Shown here: positions 33,001-44,019 of the stretch, in pieces
Numbering within the stretch: position 1 is the first letter of the stretch
How the letters are laid out: the number at the start of each line of letters is the position of its first letter
Origin: Leptasterias polaris
Lineage: Eukaryota; Echinodermata; Asteroidea; Forcipulatida; Asteriidae
Direction: 5' to 3'
Length of the DNA stretch: 64,000 nucleotides
Assembly: GCA_037783415.1 (NCBI GenBank)
Contig: JAZGTN010000051.1
Coordinates: 310,001-374,000, forward strand
The notes under the pieces: model-generated
Database searches by the model: none
Told to the model about the DNA's origin: nothing
The model's input: only the letters and a program-made list of their open reading frames with translations
Translations under genes and position numbers: made by a program

Positions 33001-36000
33001 AACTCGTTGTTTGCACTATACTCTTATACAAAACATGTTTACAAGTTCTTCAAATGAATTTCTCCTTTGAGGGTCTCTAATCAACCATCAAGCACAGAAT
33101 AGAGAAGGTCGAGACAGCTGCGAGCCTAATAACAAACTCTACAAATGGCTTTAAAAACAGTTCAATCCACTCGTGAAAACCTCCTGTCTCCGAACAATCA
33201 CAACTCTACCACCATTTGTCGACGACCTCCAGAGAATCTCCGAGGGCGTTAGTAATTGGCAACGGTATCCTAACCAAACCCGAAATCAGTAGTCTCTCGT
33301 GAACCTCACATCAAATCAAGTACACTGTCAGTTGCACTTGAAATGATCAAAGCCATGGCAAGAGATGCAAACTTCATCGAGAGCATCGACTGCCTCATCA
33401 CAGACGTTTGGACTAGTAAGACAATGCCAAGCAGTTGGTTGACTGGTTAACTGCAATGCCTGTTACAAAGGGAAAGATATGAAATAGATCTACTCAATTG
33501 TAAAGAGCACTCACCCTCAGCTCTACTCTCTGCAAGGTCACGGCCATGAACCTCGGTTCTCTGAATACTTCAACCCTGGTATCTTGAACAAATATCTGAC
33601 CACCAGCAAGGATTCAGAGCAAATTGAACGACGGTCGATAGAATGTTCAGGATAAAGTGAATTTAGTAGCTATGGAGAGAAAGTTGGATAAGGCGACCCT
33701 TTGTTTTGTTGACTTTTCTCGTGCTTCTAAACAATGTCAACCGTAAAAGGCCATGGAAAAGCTTTAAATACAGGCTCCCTATGACACGATTTACTTCTCT
33801 CACCCACTTGAAGCGCTGTGCAAGCAGACAAAAATCTATGTCGCCGCCAATCCCGAGCTTGAATTTGATACCACTTCGGGAGTCAGGCAAGGAGAAAACG
33901 AGAGCCCAATATTGTTATTCAACCTTTACGCTATGTGCACCTACTCAGATTGCTGCATGCATGCTCGTCGACAGCATCAACTCTCTCGATCTGAAGTACG
34001 TGCACCAAACCAGACTCAGCATCCAAGTAGAACGCAAAAACCTCGGGTTATGTCAATGTACAACGTGGCATGGATACGCAGACGATATCGTTCTCATCAT
34101 TGACAAAGCTTCAGCGAAAAATGGCCTGGAGATACTCAACTTAGTCCTCAAAGAGTTCTCTCTCAAGATCAACCCCACTTAGACCAAACTGTGACCCTCA
34201 ACTTCCTCAACAGCAATCCAGGTAAAAGGTATCCAACATTGGTAATATCACTGAAAGAAGCCGAAATAGAGAACAATCTCGACATCAAATACCTTGTAGC
34301 GTTCATCCAACACGACCAACATGGTCCGGGGAAATCTGAAATCAACGCTCGCATCTAATATGACCAAGCCATCAAAACAATGGAGATTTGCCTGGATGAC
34401 ATCAAATCATGGTGTGTCACCAATAAATTAGTCTTTAATGGCAAGAAGACTGACCTGTTGCACTTTACCTCTAAGTTCAGCACTGCATTTCGTTCACCAG
34501 CTACTATAGGGGACCCAGCTATTCATCCGGCCAACCATGCTCGCAATCTTGGTGTTGTCATGGATTCGTCTCTCAATATGACACTTCATGTGAATTCTAT
34601 GTGCAAGTCATCCCTACTTGGAATTAGGAAAATTGGTAAAATTCGAAAATATCTGGATGATAACACTACCGTTCGGCTGGTGCATGCATTCGTTACATCA
34701 CGACTCGATGCCTGCAACTCACTGCTCTATGGTTTGCCTGAAAATGAAATATCTAAACTCCAGCGTGTTCAGAATGCTGCTGCGCGTCTGGTTCTACGTA
34801 CATCTCGCAGAACACACATCTCACCACTCCTACATCAGCTTCACTGGTTACCGGTTAGGAAAAGAATCACCTTCAAAATTCTGTTAATAACATACAAGGC
34901 CATACATGGACACGCCCCTCACTATATAACCGATCTGGTTGAGCTCTACACCCCAGCCCGGACTTTGCGTTCATCTAGTGAAGTCCGCATTCAGCCTTCA
35001 TGCGCAAGACCACGCACTAAGTTCTACGGAGAGCGAACTTTCTCCCATGCTGCAGCTTATCAGTGGAATCACCTGCCAACCAACCTTCGTCAAGCAGAAT
35101 CACTGAACACTTTCAAAACTCTCCTCAAGACTCACTTATTTTCGACTTAAGTAATTTTTGTGTGTTTATAAGTGCAGCCATTGCTTTGTTTTATGAATGC
35201 TTGGGGGACTTTTAGACAATTTGTGTTCTTCTTTTTAAACCTACTTTTAGTCTAGCTTGCTTCCATGTTTAATTACTTGGCTACATTATGTACACTTTTT
35301 AGTATTTTAAATTGTTTTATTTGTATATTGTTTTGGTATTTTATTGTAGAGGTTTCTCAGTCTTTTGTAAGGCGCTTTGAGGTATTTTTACATAAGGCGC
35401 CATATAAATGCATTTTATTATTATTATTATATTAATATGCCACTGCAAAGTTCTACGCACAAAGTATTAAACCTGCTAAAAAACGGTCAGAACCATCTTC
35501 ATGTGACGGATATGTATACGACCAAGACTGGTCTATGGCTGCCCAAAACTGGACTCTAGATAAGTCTGAGTAGGCCTACAATAAACTGGACGCAACTTAC
35601 TCGGGTACCCAACGCAAAATCATGTTATAAATGGTTGTATGAGGAAACCTTCAGATAACCCAGATCTCGAATCCACTGGACCACATGCAATTCAAATACA
35701 CGAATGTCGACGTGTACCGTTTCTGCAAAGCAAGCCCTGTGTCTACAACAACAGTCAAAGTATCTGGCTCATCTGACGACGTGTACCGTTTCTGCAAAGC
35801 AAGCCCTGTGTCTACAACAACAGGCAAAGTATCTGGCTCATCTGACGACGTGTACCGTTTCTGCAAAGCAAGCCCTGTGTCTACAACAACAGGCAAAGTA
35901 TCTGGCTCATCTGACGACGTGTACCGTTTCTGCGAAGCAAGCCCTGTGTCTACAACAACAGTCAAAGTATCTGGCTCATCTGACGACGTGTACCGTTTCT

Positions 36001-39000
36001 GCGAAGCAAGCCCTGTGTCTACAACAACAGGCAAAGTATCTGGCTCATCTGACGACGTGTACCGTTTCTGCGAAGCAAGCCCTAGATACGAACGAATCGA
36101 AGCAATCGGTCAACACTACTGACCATATTTAATATGATACAAGTCTGTAAGAACCAAACCAAAATGATTGATGAACTGATTGAAGACGCAAATGAACGAA
36201 GATTGTCCTTTTGTAGTTTGACTTTATGCCACCTTCAGGTCAACTACTGGATGGATTGTGTGGCTACAGGGGTGCCATTGCGATGTACAGTTGATGGTGT
36301 TTACACACTTATTGCGCTACTCTAGAAGACAGTTAGTGTTTGAGCAGTTGAACATTTCAGCTTTTTAATATAATATATAAACAAAAAATATTTAGAGATG
36401 CAAAACTTAAGAGAATGCCCTCCATACGGGACATGTTCATATGTTTTTAAAGGAACAACGCTGCAGATGACGGAAAATAGCGCCTTAAAAGAAATATTCA
36501 TTTAACAAAATTGTTTTCTTACATTAAAATAATAATTACTACACTACTTACAATTTGGTGTACTTTAAATTTAGATCTCGCAGAGAGATATTGTGCACAA
36601 TACACGATTTTTGTAGTTTGTATATAATCATTATTTGAGATATGTTTACCACCTCGCTACCACCACGTGCATGGCCCGACTATGCGTTGGTGTCCTCACA
36701 TTGCGCCCTTTTTAACGCTATGTCAACAAAAACTTTACCATCTTGCTGCCTCCAAAAGCCGGGTAAACTATGCTGGCAAGATGTCTCACCCTATGGTCAC
36801 TTTGGGTTTAAAAGAATATAAAAATGTCACATCGGTCCATGTTACCACATATATACTGCTTTTTTATCTAAATACCTGGTCGGTTTGTCCTATTTGCTCC
36901 GATTTAAATGGATCACATCCTTTAGTGAAGTAGTAGGAATACATGACCAATCCCGCAGAGCATGCACATGATACAACAATCACCATTCCAATAGTAGCTA
37001 GATATAACGATCTGTATAGAAAGGACGAACAACAAGCATTGGATTTAAATAATAAACCAATCACAATGACGTAATAGTCTTGGCCAGAGACGTTTGTAAT
37101 ACATACTAACAAAGACAGACTGGTTCAGTTTAATGATTATGTAATACTTAATTTTTATTCCAGCCTACAAATCGAAACAATTCTTGAACTACATTGGATC
37201 ATCGTTCGTTCTTACTTATTTTGGGAGCACGTGATTAAGATATGTTGCCAAGGATCCAGAGTTTGTCATACTTGTTGAAGGCATTTATTTATTCATCGTA
37301 ATAGCGCCAAAATAATTATAAACTTTTGATCTTAAAGATATATTTCTTTTGACAAGGCGGTGTTTTATTCACTGAATGTCTTCTTGACACAATAACGCAA
37401 AATAGCGTTTTGAACTCACATCTTGGCCTTCTTCACGTTTCCAACAGTCAGATAGCGTTGAACTTGTGACTGATTGACGCCGTAAGTTGCGCTCCATGTA
37501 AAACAGCCTCCAACGCACACTGACCAAAACGTGTGCCGAATAGTCGGATCTGGGGAAAAACTATATCGAAAAGGTGTTCAGTGAACTGCATTAAAGTTAC
37601 CAATAGGGCATAATGTTTGTTTGTGGATTGAGGTTACCCATTGTAATAAACGAACATTTTTTTCCACTAATTATACAAAACACCAGTCACTCTGTGGACT
37701 TTCCTTTATTCTGTGCACTAAAAGAAAATCCTATTTTTCAACACTGTAAAAAACACTGTGTGGACGTCTGAAAGTCCACATAGTGTTTCAAGTCCCTACA
37801 TTATGTGAACCCCTTTATTAGTGGCAGGTCCACACTTCGCATGTAGCGTTAAAACACGCATTCAAACCGAGGACTTGGAGAGGGTTTTAACAAAAGGGAT
37901 CCGGGAAAAAGTCACACCGATGACGTCCTCGATTCGATTTCGTGTACAAAACCAATGGGGATGTCCAAACAATGGGACAACAAAGAGAAGTCCTCGGTTG
38001 ACACCATAAACACGAGTGCGTGTGTGTGTTGTTGTCGGGACCCCACAAGGGCCCTTTCCGTAAGCCCACACACACAATCTTACCGATCGGGTTTATGGAG
38101 TCCTGCTATTGTTATTTTATTCCCTTTCTAAAAATTATATTGTGTGGTCCATTGTTTCATTGTGTTAAAGACCGCACGCGCAACCCCCCCCCCCCCCCAC
38201 AAAATAAATGTGTTTGATATAACATCAATTTGATGAACCTACTTCCGGAAGTCAATGCGCCCTCCATTGTCAGCAATGTCCCAGGCTTCCTTGAAACCTC
38301 CAAGTTTAATTGATCCCTGTATAATAACAGCTAAGAAACCAGCCATCATCACACACATCTGGAAAACATCCGTCCATAATACTGCCTTCATGCCACCCTA
38401 AAAAAAAAACATCATCATTATCAAATCAAACCTGGTGAAAAAAAATAATACATATTTTTTTACTTTATGGCGTCAAACATTCAGTTTTTGGGGGGCGGGA
38501 TGAGGTGGGATGGGCTACATTTTAATTGAAGATGTATAAGCTGTTTGTGCGGGTCAGTAATCGACAATGTGTTTTATTCTTTCTCTTTTATATTGTTCAT
38601 TATGCTTTAAAATGGTGGGATCTTTTGGGGAAGTAAGAACATGCTTCTGCAATTCCGGCCCTTTTTATACAACGGAGGCAGCACGCCATGGTACATAAAC
38701 ATTTTAAAGATTTTTATGGGAAGGATTTTTCTGCAACAATAAGCGTATATATATCAAAAATACCCGGTCACGTTTGTTTAGGATGAAAATATGACTTTAT
38801 AAAAATCTGCCCCTCTCCTTCCAATATTCTTCACTATACCGGTGCAAAACTGATCATATCAAACTTAGCAAAGCAGAAATCGTACCACTGTAGTGTAGAA
38901 TGTACAAGCCAGTCCGATTACTACGACAACTCCCCATAGGTTCAGATTGGTCACTGTAACACAAATTTACAAACATCTTTAGTTTTCAAAAAACTATCGT

Positions 39001-42000
39001 CATCCTGTAGCTGTATATATATCAAATTTTTTTTTTCAAATATGAAATTACATTTTCTATGCTAAACATGCAATTCACTCATTGCAAGTTCATTAGTTAA
39101 AATGGGCTAGTGATTCTTAAAATTGCTTTACCGTCAAACAAGCTGCTGGGTAATGAATGTGACTTCACAATACAGATCACTAATATGACGATATTGACAA
39201 CTCATCTTATGACGGATCGCATGCTCAGTGAAATCGAGACAAGAGCACATGGTTAAGCAAAGAAAACATGGTTAAGCAAAGAGCTACGGTTAAGCAGACA
39301 ATTTTGCTTCACAACTTTGTGCTTACCAAGAATTAGCAGGATAGGCCTACTAGTCAAAGATGGTGCATGTGGTATGGTAATTCTGCCGGTTACCATTCTG
39401 GTAAGCATAATATTATGTTTTGCTTGCTTAGCTAGCTTTTGTGCTTAAGCAGCTCTATGAAACTGGGCTATTGTCTAAATTACATAGATTGATTGGTTTT
39501 TAACTGCATTCAACTCCAGAACTGTGCAGGAATCGCAATGGCGTGTCGTGGCTGAGCAGTTTAGTGCATCGGACTCAAGTTCTGGTAGCTAAATCATCAG
39601 GATATGGCCGTTCGAATCTTGGTCATGACACTCATGTCCTTGAGCAGGACACTTAAAACCATAATTGCTTCTCTTCACCCATGGGTAAATGGGTACCTAT
39701 GAGGGCAGAGATGGTTCGCTTGATTTAGCTTGGTTCGCTACATATTTGCGTCACAGATTAGTACTCCCCACACTGCAAAAAATATTGGTTAAATTTTGAC
39801 CAACATTTTGACCAACGTTAGGTCTAATATGAACTCACTAAACTGTTGGTCAAAATTATACCCAACAATGCTGGGTAAATATTTTGACCAACTAATAGGT
39901 CTATTTATATTGCTATACTGTTGGGCAAAATATTATTACACTTTGTTGGTTAATTTGTTTTAACCAATTGTTGGGTAGAAAGGTTTGATGTATCAGTTGA
40001 GCAGTTATACTTGACCAAGTGTTGGGCATTTTTATCAACAAAAGTTGGTCAATATTATGTATTGTGTTATCCAACAAATGGTGAATATATTTAACCATTT
40101 GATTCACAGTTCCTCCTGTGATACGTCGTACAACCAGGCATAAAAACGATTTTTTTCCACAGTGGCAAACGGTGGCGAGCTGTGCCCTTGGCGTCTCGCT
40201 CAAAAACGTGAGGTTGCCCAGTGGTTTATAGATGCCTTTGAATTATTTAACTAAAATAAAGTTTGTTTACTGTTCAGTTGTTGTACACAGTCCTGACAGT
40301 TGCAGCGCAAGCAATGCAGTGATAGTTTTATGCATGTATTATCATACATGTACAAAATGTACACACACATAATGTACATGTACAACACAACATACATGCA
40401 TACATGCTACGGGCCGGCGTTGCACATAAAGGCATGATAAAACTGAAAATAATTCAACGGCAAGGGCGTCGATGGGTGGGGGACGGGGGGGACATGTCCC
40501 CCCCCCCCCCCCCCCCCCACTTTTTAGGCTGGGGGGGGGGGGGAACAGCATATCAGATGTCCCCCCACTTTTTGATTGACTGTTCATTAGAAATATGCAC
40601 AAAAATATAAAAATATACACCATTTTCTTGATTTTATATTTCATTACAATTTTTGTTCAAATAACAGAATAGCGAACAAACGGTGAAATGTTTTCTTCAT
40701 TTTCATCTTTTTCTGATGGACTACGCGCAGAATGGTATTTTGGGCCTATTTCCGTTTCTATAATACAGACAATAGACGACAAGTTTCGTCCAAGACATGA
40801 ACGCCAAAATCCCGCTAATTACATATCTTGTTAGCATTCAAGTTATGCGTCGTTTGTGTGTGCTATAATGTACGGTACACGATCCCTCCACAAAGGAAGT
40901 CTGTGTGTGCGTGCAAATGCAAAATAATGTGTTACATTTTGTTACAATCGCACAACGCACAAAATGTAGTAAAATCCATTAAAATAAATAGGAGCAGTTT
41001 GTTCAGTGTTATTATTTTTTATTCTAAAAACAAGGTATAAATTAAAATAAAAGAAAAACGAAAGAAGAAACAAAAACATCAAAAACTCTCTCCATTTTAC
41101 TGAATAAATTGTCGCTATGTTGTTACAATTAAAAAGGATTGTGAATATGATGTTTGTATTTGGTAGAATCTCGGTTTTACATAAGGGAAACCCAGGCCCA
41201 AACCCCATTTCGGATGATTTTATTGTTAAATATCACCCCCTAACTCGCCTCCTGGTCAAACAAAAAATAGGGAACAAGTGTAACACAGAAATTAAATGTA
41301 CAAGTAATGGTGTGGAGTGCAATGTACGATGTATTTTTTCAAGACTTGCTCGCCCGTCCCCCCTACTTTTCAGTAGCGATCGACGCCCCTGTTCAACGGT
41401 AGTGTCACTGTTTTGCTCGCCCTGCAACTGTCACGACTATGTACGACTGAATAGGAAACAACAACTCCACATTTTAGTTAAAAACTAACCTTCAAAAAGG
41501 ATTTAACCACAGGGCAACCCCGCTCGTTTAAGAGAGACGACACGGTCACAGCCACTCCTCCACTCGCCATGTTGGAAAAGATTGTTTTTTATGCTTTTCA
41601 CGTCGTATGGCGTTTGGCGGGAACAATGCCCAACTTTTTGGTAAAATGTGTCCAGTTGTTGGGCAACTATTTGATCGTAGTGCGCATGATCGGACGATTT
41701 TGCCCAACTAATGTGCATCATTTTAACCAACAATCACGACTAATTAAAATTACCAAAAAGTTGCCCAATATATGGGCAATAGGGTAACCAACAATAATGA
41801 TGAATTCAGATTACGAAATATTTGCCCAACACTTGCCCAACTTTTGTTCCACTTCTTATAAAAAAATGGGCAAACAAAATGTTTGTCCAACAACACCAAT
41901 TATTGCTTTCGTTGGGCAATTATTGACCAATAATTGTGGAAGTTACTTTGCCCAACAAAATGTGTCAAATGATTTGACCAACGTTTTTGCAGTGCAGGGA

Positions 42001-44019
42001 GCTGAGATGGTTTAAAATGGAATAAATGGCCCAGTGATCATGCAGGGGTAATAATGTTGGAGCACCTTGATGAGCGTCTATGAGTGACGGATTTGAGCGC
42101 TATATAAAGAAGCCACTATTATCCTTTCATTATTGTTAAACAGTGAATAAAATAAGGAATATTAACAAATTACCTGCATTGAATGCCAATGCCGGCGCAT
42201 AGATTACAATGCCCATGTACAGCACCTTGTGAACAAATTAAAAGAGAAACACTAAATACATTGGCTTGTGTTTTTTGTTTTGTTTTTTGTTTGTTGTTGC
42301 GATGCTTGCAGGATTCAACACAGTGTCTAAACGTATTCATTTCTTTTTCGAAAAGTGCATCACTACTGTTACAAAGTATAAATGCAGATTGCAAAGAAAA
42401 TAAGTATCTTGATTATCATCACGAGGTGACAGAAATTAATACGTCAACAAATATACCCTCCAGCTCAAAGTCATAGTCATTTCTGAAAACTTCTAACATT
42501 TTGTTTGATTCCAGTAAAACTTGAAGCAAATTAAGTCTTAAAGGCCTTGACACTTTTGGTAATTACTCAAAATAATTGTTAGCATACAAAATTACTTGGT
42601 AACGAGCAATGGAGAGGTGCTGATAGTATAAAACATTGTGAGAAACGGCTCCCTCTGAAGTAACGTAGTTTTTGAGAAAGAGGTAATTTCTCACTCAAAT
42701 AATAAAAGACTTCTTGCTGAAGCCTTTTATTATGCATCTGAAAGCACACAAAGTAATGCAACAAGGTTGTTTTTTCTTGCAAATTCGATGACCAATTGAG
42801 CCCAAATTTTCACAGGTTTGTTATTTTATGCATATGTTGGGATACACCAAGTGGGAATACTGGTCTTCGACAATTACCAAACGTGTCCAGTGCCTTTAAT
42901 ATATCTGAAATTAAATCAAAGAGTACATGAGCTTTGTAAATTGAAGCCAATACGTTGATGAACTTATGATGGAAAATTAAAAGCATAAACGCCATTTTCA
43001 CACACATAAAACAACACCAAAAGACATGATACAAGATCGAAATAAACCTTTCCCTGTATAATTGCTCTTGGTGTTAATTGAAACAAGAGAACAAAGTCTT
43101 TCCTAAAAATTGTACAGGAGTTATTGCAAAAAATAACCTAAGGTAAAATACAGAATCTGCTAGAATATTCTCACCATTTGAAGGAAGTAAGTCAACGTGC
43201 CTGCCACCCGGACGACCTTATTAAACCGTTTCTCAAGATACTATACATAAAACGGGGGGGGGGGGGAAACATACGAAACCAAGAAAAGAGGAAAATAAAA
43301 GCTCAAAATAAAAGCAATATTAGTAAGAATATTGTTATATTTTTCCTTCTCATCTACCAGCAGTAAGAGAAAAGGGTGGCCTGTGAAGGTAGTCGTTAGA
43401 AACACTGGAATAAGATCAGGGATTATCCAATTTACCGTGTGCCACCTGATTTTCATCATTTCGATTGTATATAACAAATTTGGTTTTTTGCAATGCTGCT
43501 TAATTTCCCGCTCAATTAATCTGTCAATGTTTACAAATGGAAAGTATACTCAAGCACAGATTTTTGTGCATGTTTCTCGTGCTCACGTGGTGTTGCACCA
43601 TGTTCCACTTGCTGACCTTTACAGAACTGTTCACATTCAAATTGATATATTTAAACTATAGTATTATCCCGTACCTCGTTTGCGCTGGTAACGTTCAATC
43701 GGAAGAACACAGGGAGGAATAACCTAGTCACAACAAGTCCAGTAAGTATGTAGGCCACACCGAAAAACCAGAACATGGTCCCATAGATGTAAACCTCGGC
43801 TGGTGTCCCCAATACCGTGATTGCAGAGATGAAGCTTGCTACCAGAGACATGGCCACCGGAATAGGGTGCATGCTTCGGTCTGCCATCAAGAACTCCGAC
43901 GTGGTCTTCTGCTTTCCCCCAGTGCATCCATAGTACAACCCGATGAAAACAGATATAGCGAGCATGCAGCTGAATACAACATAATCCCACACACCAAAAA
44001 CATTCACTGCGTCAGCCAT
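26841..44019 (-). CDS. SLC5A8-like: Gene B: complete SMCT-like sodium/monocarboxylate cotransporter, 15 exons, 635 aa
   Basis: SLC5-family plasma-membrane symporter, by wording closest to SMCT1/SMCT2 (SLC5A8/A12). Exons, 5' to 3' on the minus strand: 44019-43675, 43240-43175, 42225-42174, 38953-38886, 38397-38243, 37560-37420, 37011-36876, 32454-32366, 30306-30194, 29703-29633, 29051-28965, 28387-28218, 27966-27866, 27600-27485, 27038-26841. They sum to 1908 nt in one frame. The start has a perfect GCCATGG context. Visible blocks are [16 protein letters not shown] (first helix), [20 protein letters not shown] (second helix), [50 protein letters not shown] and [14 protein letters not shown]. 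Length matches the usual 610-640 residues. The exon 12 loop carries NVT and NIT sequons. The tail ends MTEL, a possible class I PDZ ligand. The exon 12 donor is GC instead of GT. Substrate (lactate, butyrate or similar) is inferred from the family only. Confidence 0.93.
27485..27600 (-). CDS. SLC5A8-like: Gene B exon 14
   Basis: 116 bp; cytoplasmic segment with [19 protein letters not shown] and [18 protein letters not shown]. Confidence 0.9.
27866..27966 (-). CDS. SLC5A8-like: Gene B exon 13
   Basis: 101 bp; [20 protein letters not shown] and the rest of the last helix to SFLTG. Confidence 0.92.
28218..28387 (-). CDS. SLC5A8-like: Gene B exon 12 (glycosylated loop, GC donor)
   Basis: 170 bp; helix [20 protein letters not shown], then a Cys-rich loop with NVT and NIT sequons, ending ETR. 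The donor reads CAG|GCGAGT: a GC-AG intron is the only junction that keeps phase with exon 13 and matches paralogues. Confidence 0.85.
28965..29051 (-). CDS. SLC5A8-like: Gene B exon 11
   Basis: 87 bp; [20 protein letters not shown] and LFFPYANSK. Confidence 0.92.
29330..29475 (+). repeat. Dispersed repeat, copy 1
   Basis: About 145 bp containing TTTTTGTGAATGCTACGGCC and GTTCTTGATGAAAATGCCGA, nearly matched by the reverse complement of 63760-63905. It lies in gene B intron 10. No terminal repeats seen; family unknown. Confidence 0.7.
29633..29703 (-). CDS. SLC5A8-like: Gene B exon 10
   Basis: 71 bp; [20 protein letters not shown] and GILQ, one helix. Confidence 0.9.
30194..30306 (-). CDS. 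SLC5A8-like: Gene B exon 9
   Basis: 113 bp; [20 protein letters not shown] and loop to ITKGIG. Confidence 0.92.
31807..32175 (-). pseudogene. THAP zinc-finger domain with an in-frame stop
   Basis: The reverse complement from 32175 encodes [20 protein letters not shown]..., a C2CH THAP DNA-binding domain (Cys5, Cys10, then Cys54-x2-His57 in [11 protein letters not shown]). TAG at 31956-31954 interrupts it. The same frame then continues through HEAIPTIFP, the AVPTIF-like box that closes THAP domains, to a stop at 31809-31807. Without the TAG it would be one 122-residue frame. It lies inside gene B intron 8 on the same strand. Likely a relic of a P-like transposon or a processed fragment of a THAP gene. 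Confidence 0.8.
32366..32454 (-). CDS. SLC5A8-like: Gene B exon 8
   Basis: 89 bp; [20 protein letters not shown] then TSSVFSAAL. Preceded by a 4.4-kb intron holding LINE fragments and a 66-bp minisatellite. Confidence 0.92.
33640..34370 (+). mobile_element. Degenerate reverse transcriptase fragment of a second LINE type
   Basis: Reads LCFVDFSRA near 33700, [18 protein letters not shown] near 33885 and [14 protein letters not shown] at about 34070-34110, all diagnostic RT blocks, with stops and frame changes. Its wording differs from the CR1/L2 copy that follows directly, so these are two elements side by side. Confidence 0.7.
34380..35431 (+). mobile_element. CR1/L2-type LINE 3' portion, well preserved
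   Basis: The 256-codon frame 34380-35150 spans the end of the RT ([20 protein letters not shown]) and the C-terminal domain ([41 protein letters not shown]). It is followed by a 3' UTR with GGCGCTTTGAGG and GGCGCCATATAAATGC and an ATT tail. The best-preserved of three such copies in the window. Confidence 0.87.
35709..36090. repeat. 66-bp minisatellite, 5.8 near-identical copies
   Basis: The unit starts GACGTGTACCGTTTCTGCAA and ends GTATCTGGCTCATCT. Copies differ only at AAAG/GAAG and AGTC/AGGC sites, so the array is young. Because 66 is a multiple of three, several frames stay open on both strands, which explains the apparent ORFs. In gene B intron 7. Confidence 0.93.
36100..36875 (-). other. 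Gene B intron 7, part next to exon 7
   Basis: AT-rich; nothing recognised. Confidence 0.4.
36876..37011 (-). CDS. SLC5A8-like: Gene B exon 7
   Basis: 136 bp; [20 protein letters not shown] helix and loop to IGQTDQ. Confidence 0.92.
37420..37560 (-). CDS. SLC5A8-like: Gene B exon 6
   Basis: 141 bp; [20 protein letters not shown] and helix to GNVKKAK(I). The first acceptor (ATAG) is used; a nearby CCCCAG would break the frame agreement with genes A and C. Confidence 0.9.
38243..38397 (-). CDS. SLC5A8-like: Gene B exon 5
   Basis: 155 bp; [20 protein letters not shown] and following helix, ending IDFRK/N before GTAGG. Confidence 0.92.
38886..38953 (-). CDS. SLC5A8-like: Gene B exon 4
   Basis: 68 bp; (V)[22 protein letters not shown]. 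Separated from exon 3 by a 3.2-kb intron swollen by a CACTA-like insertion. Confidence 0.92.
39771..41994. mobile_element. CACTA (EnSpm)-like non-autonomous element
   Basis: The ends CACTGCAAAAA...TTTTTGCAGTG are exact inverted repeats. CA precedes (39769-39770) and follows (41995-41996), a possible 2-bp target duplication. About 400 bp inside each end hold many copies of TTGGTCAAA and TTGGGCAAA (left) and their reverse complements (right), the sub-terminal repeat layout of CACTA elements. 2224 bp, no long ORF. The class call rests on end sequence and layout, not on a transposase. Confidence 0.75.
40470..40565. repeat. C-run/G-run pair
   Basis: C tract at about 40499-40519 and G tract at 40532-40543, each next to CACTTTTT-like words. 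GACATGTCCCCC and GATGTCCCCCC repeat around them. Able to form a hairpin; length unreliable. Confidence 0.7.
42174..42225 (-). CDS. SLC5A8-like: Gene B exon 3
   Basis: 52 bp; [17 protein letters not shown], a highly conserved SLC5 helix. Ends phase 1 before GTAATT. Confidence 0.92.
42542..42895. mobile_element. TTAA MITE
   Basis: 354 bp between TTAA duplications (42538-42541 and 42896-42899). The left end AGGCCTTGACACTTTTGGTA and the reverse complement of the right end AGGCACTGGACACGTTTGGT are inverted repeats. A TTAA target fits piggyBac- or Kolobok-type mobilisation. I recall near-identical repeats in sea-star genomes. In gene B intron 2. Confidence 0.8.
43175..43240 (-). CDS. SLC5A8-like: Gene B exon 2
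   Basis: 66 bp, residues 116-137; [22 protein letters not shown], the family YLE-x-RF motif. ATAG acceptor, GTGAG donor. Confidence 0.9.
43675..44019 (-). CDS. SLC5A8-like: Gene B exon 1
   Basis: 345 bp, residues 1-115; three membrane helices, with [20 protein letters not shown] and [14 protein letters not shown]. Ends in SANE|GTACGG, phase 0. ATG in GCCATGG. Confidence 0.93.

Larger units (their letters stand above)
39545..42117 (+). mobile_element. tRNA-derived SINE split by a CACTA-like insertion
   Basis: The head 39545-39630 (GTCGTGGCTGAGCAGTTTAG, anticodon-loop CTCAAGT, B box GTTCGAATCTTG) matches the Leu-like module at 22978. The body runs to 39770 (CCATGGGTAAATGGGTACC). The sequence resumes at 41995 with GGGAGCTGAGATGG and ends with GAGCGCTATATAAAGAAGCC, as expected for the 3' part of such a SINE. 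Confidence 0.75.

Noticed and set aside
33340..33420. Possible hAT transposase signature ([10 protein letters not shown])
   Set aside because: Only about 30 residues, no other hAT motif nearby, and the surroundings look like LINE sequence.
35685..36132. Plus- and minus-strand ORFs of 127-145 codons over the 66-bp array
   Set aside because: All frames stay open because the repeat unit is divisible by three; no start context, domain or splice link was found.
37740..37800. CACTGTAAAAAACACTGTG, resembling a CACTA-type end
   Set aside because: No matching inverted end was found within the intron.
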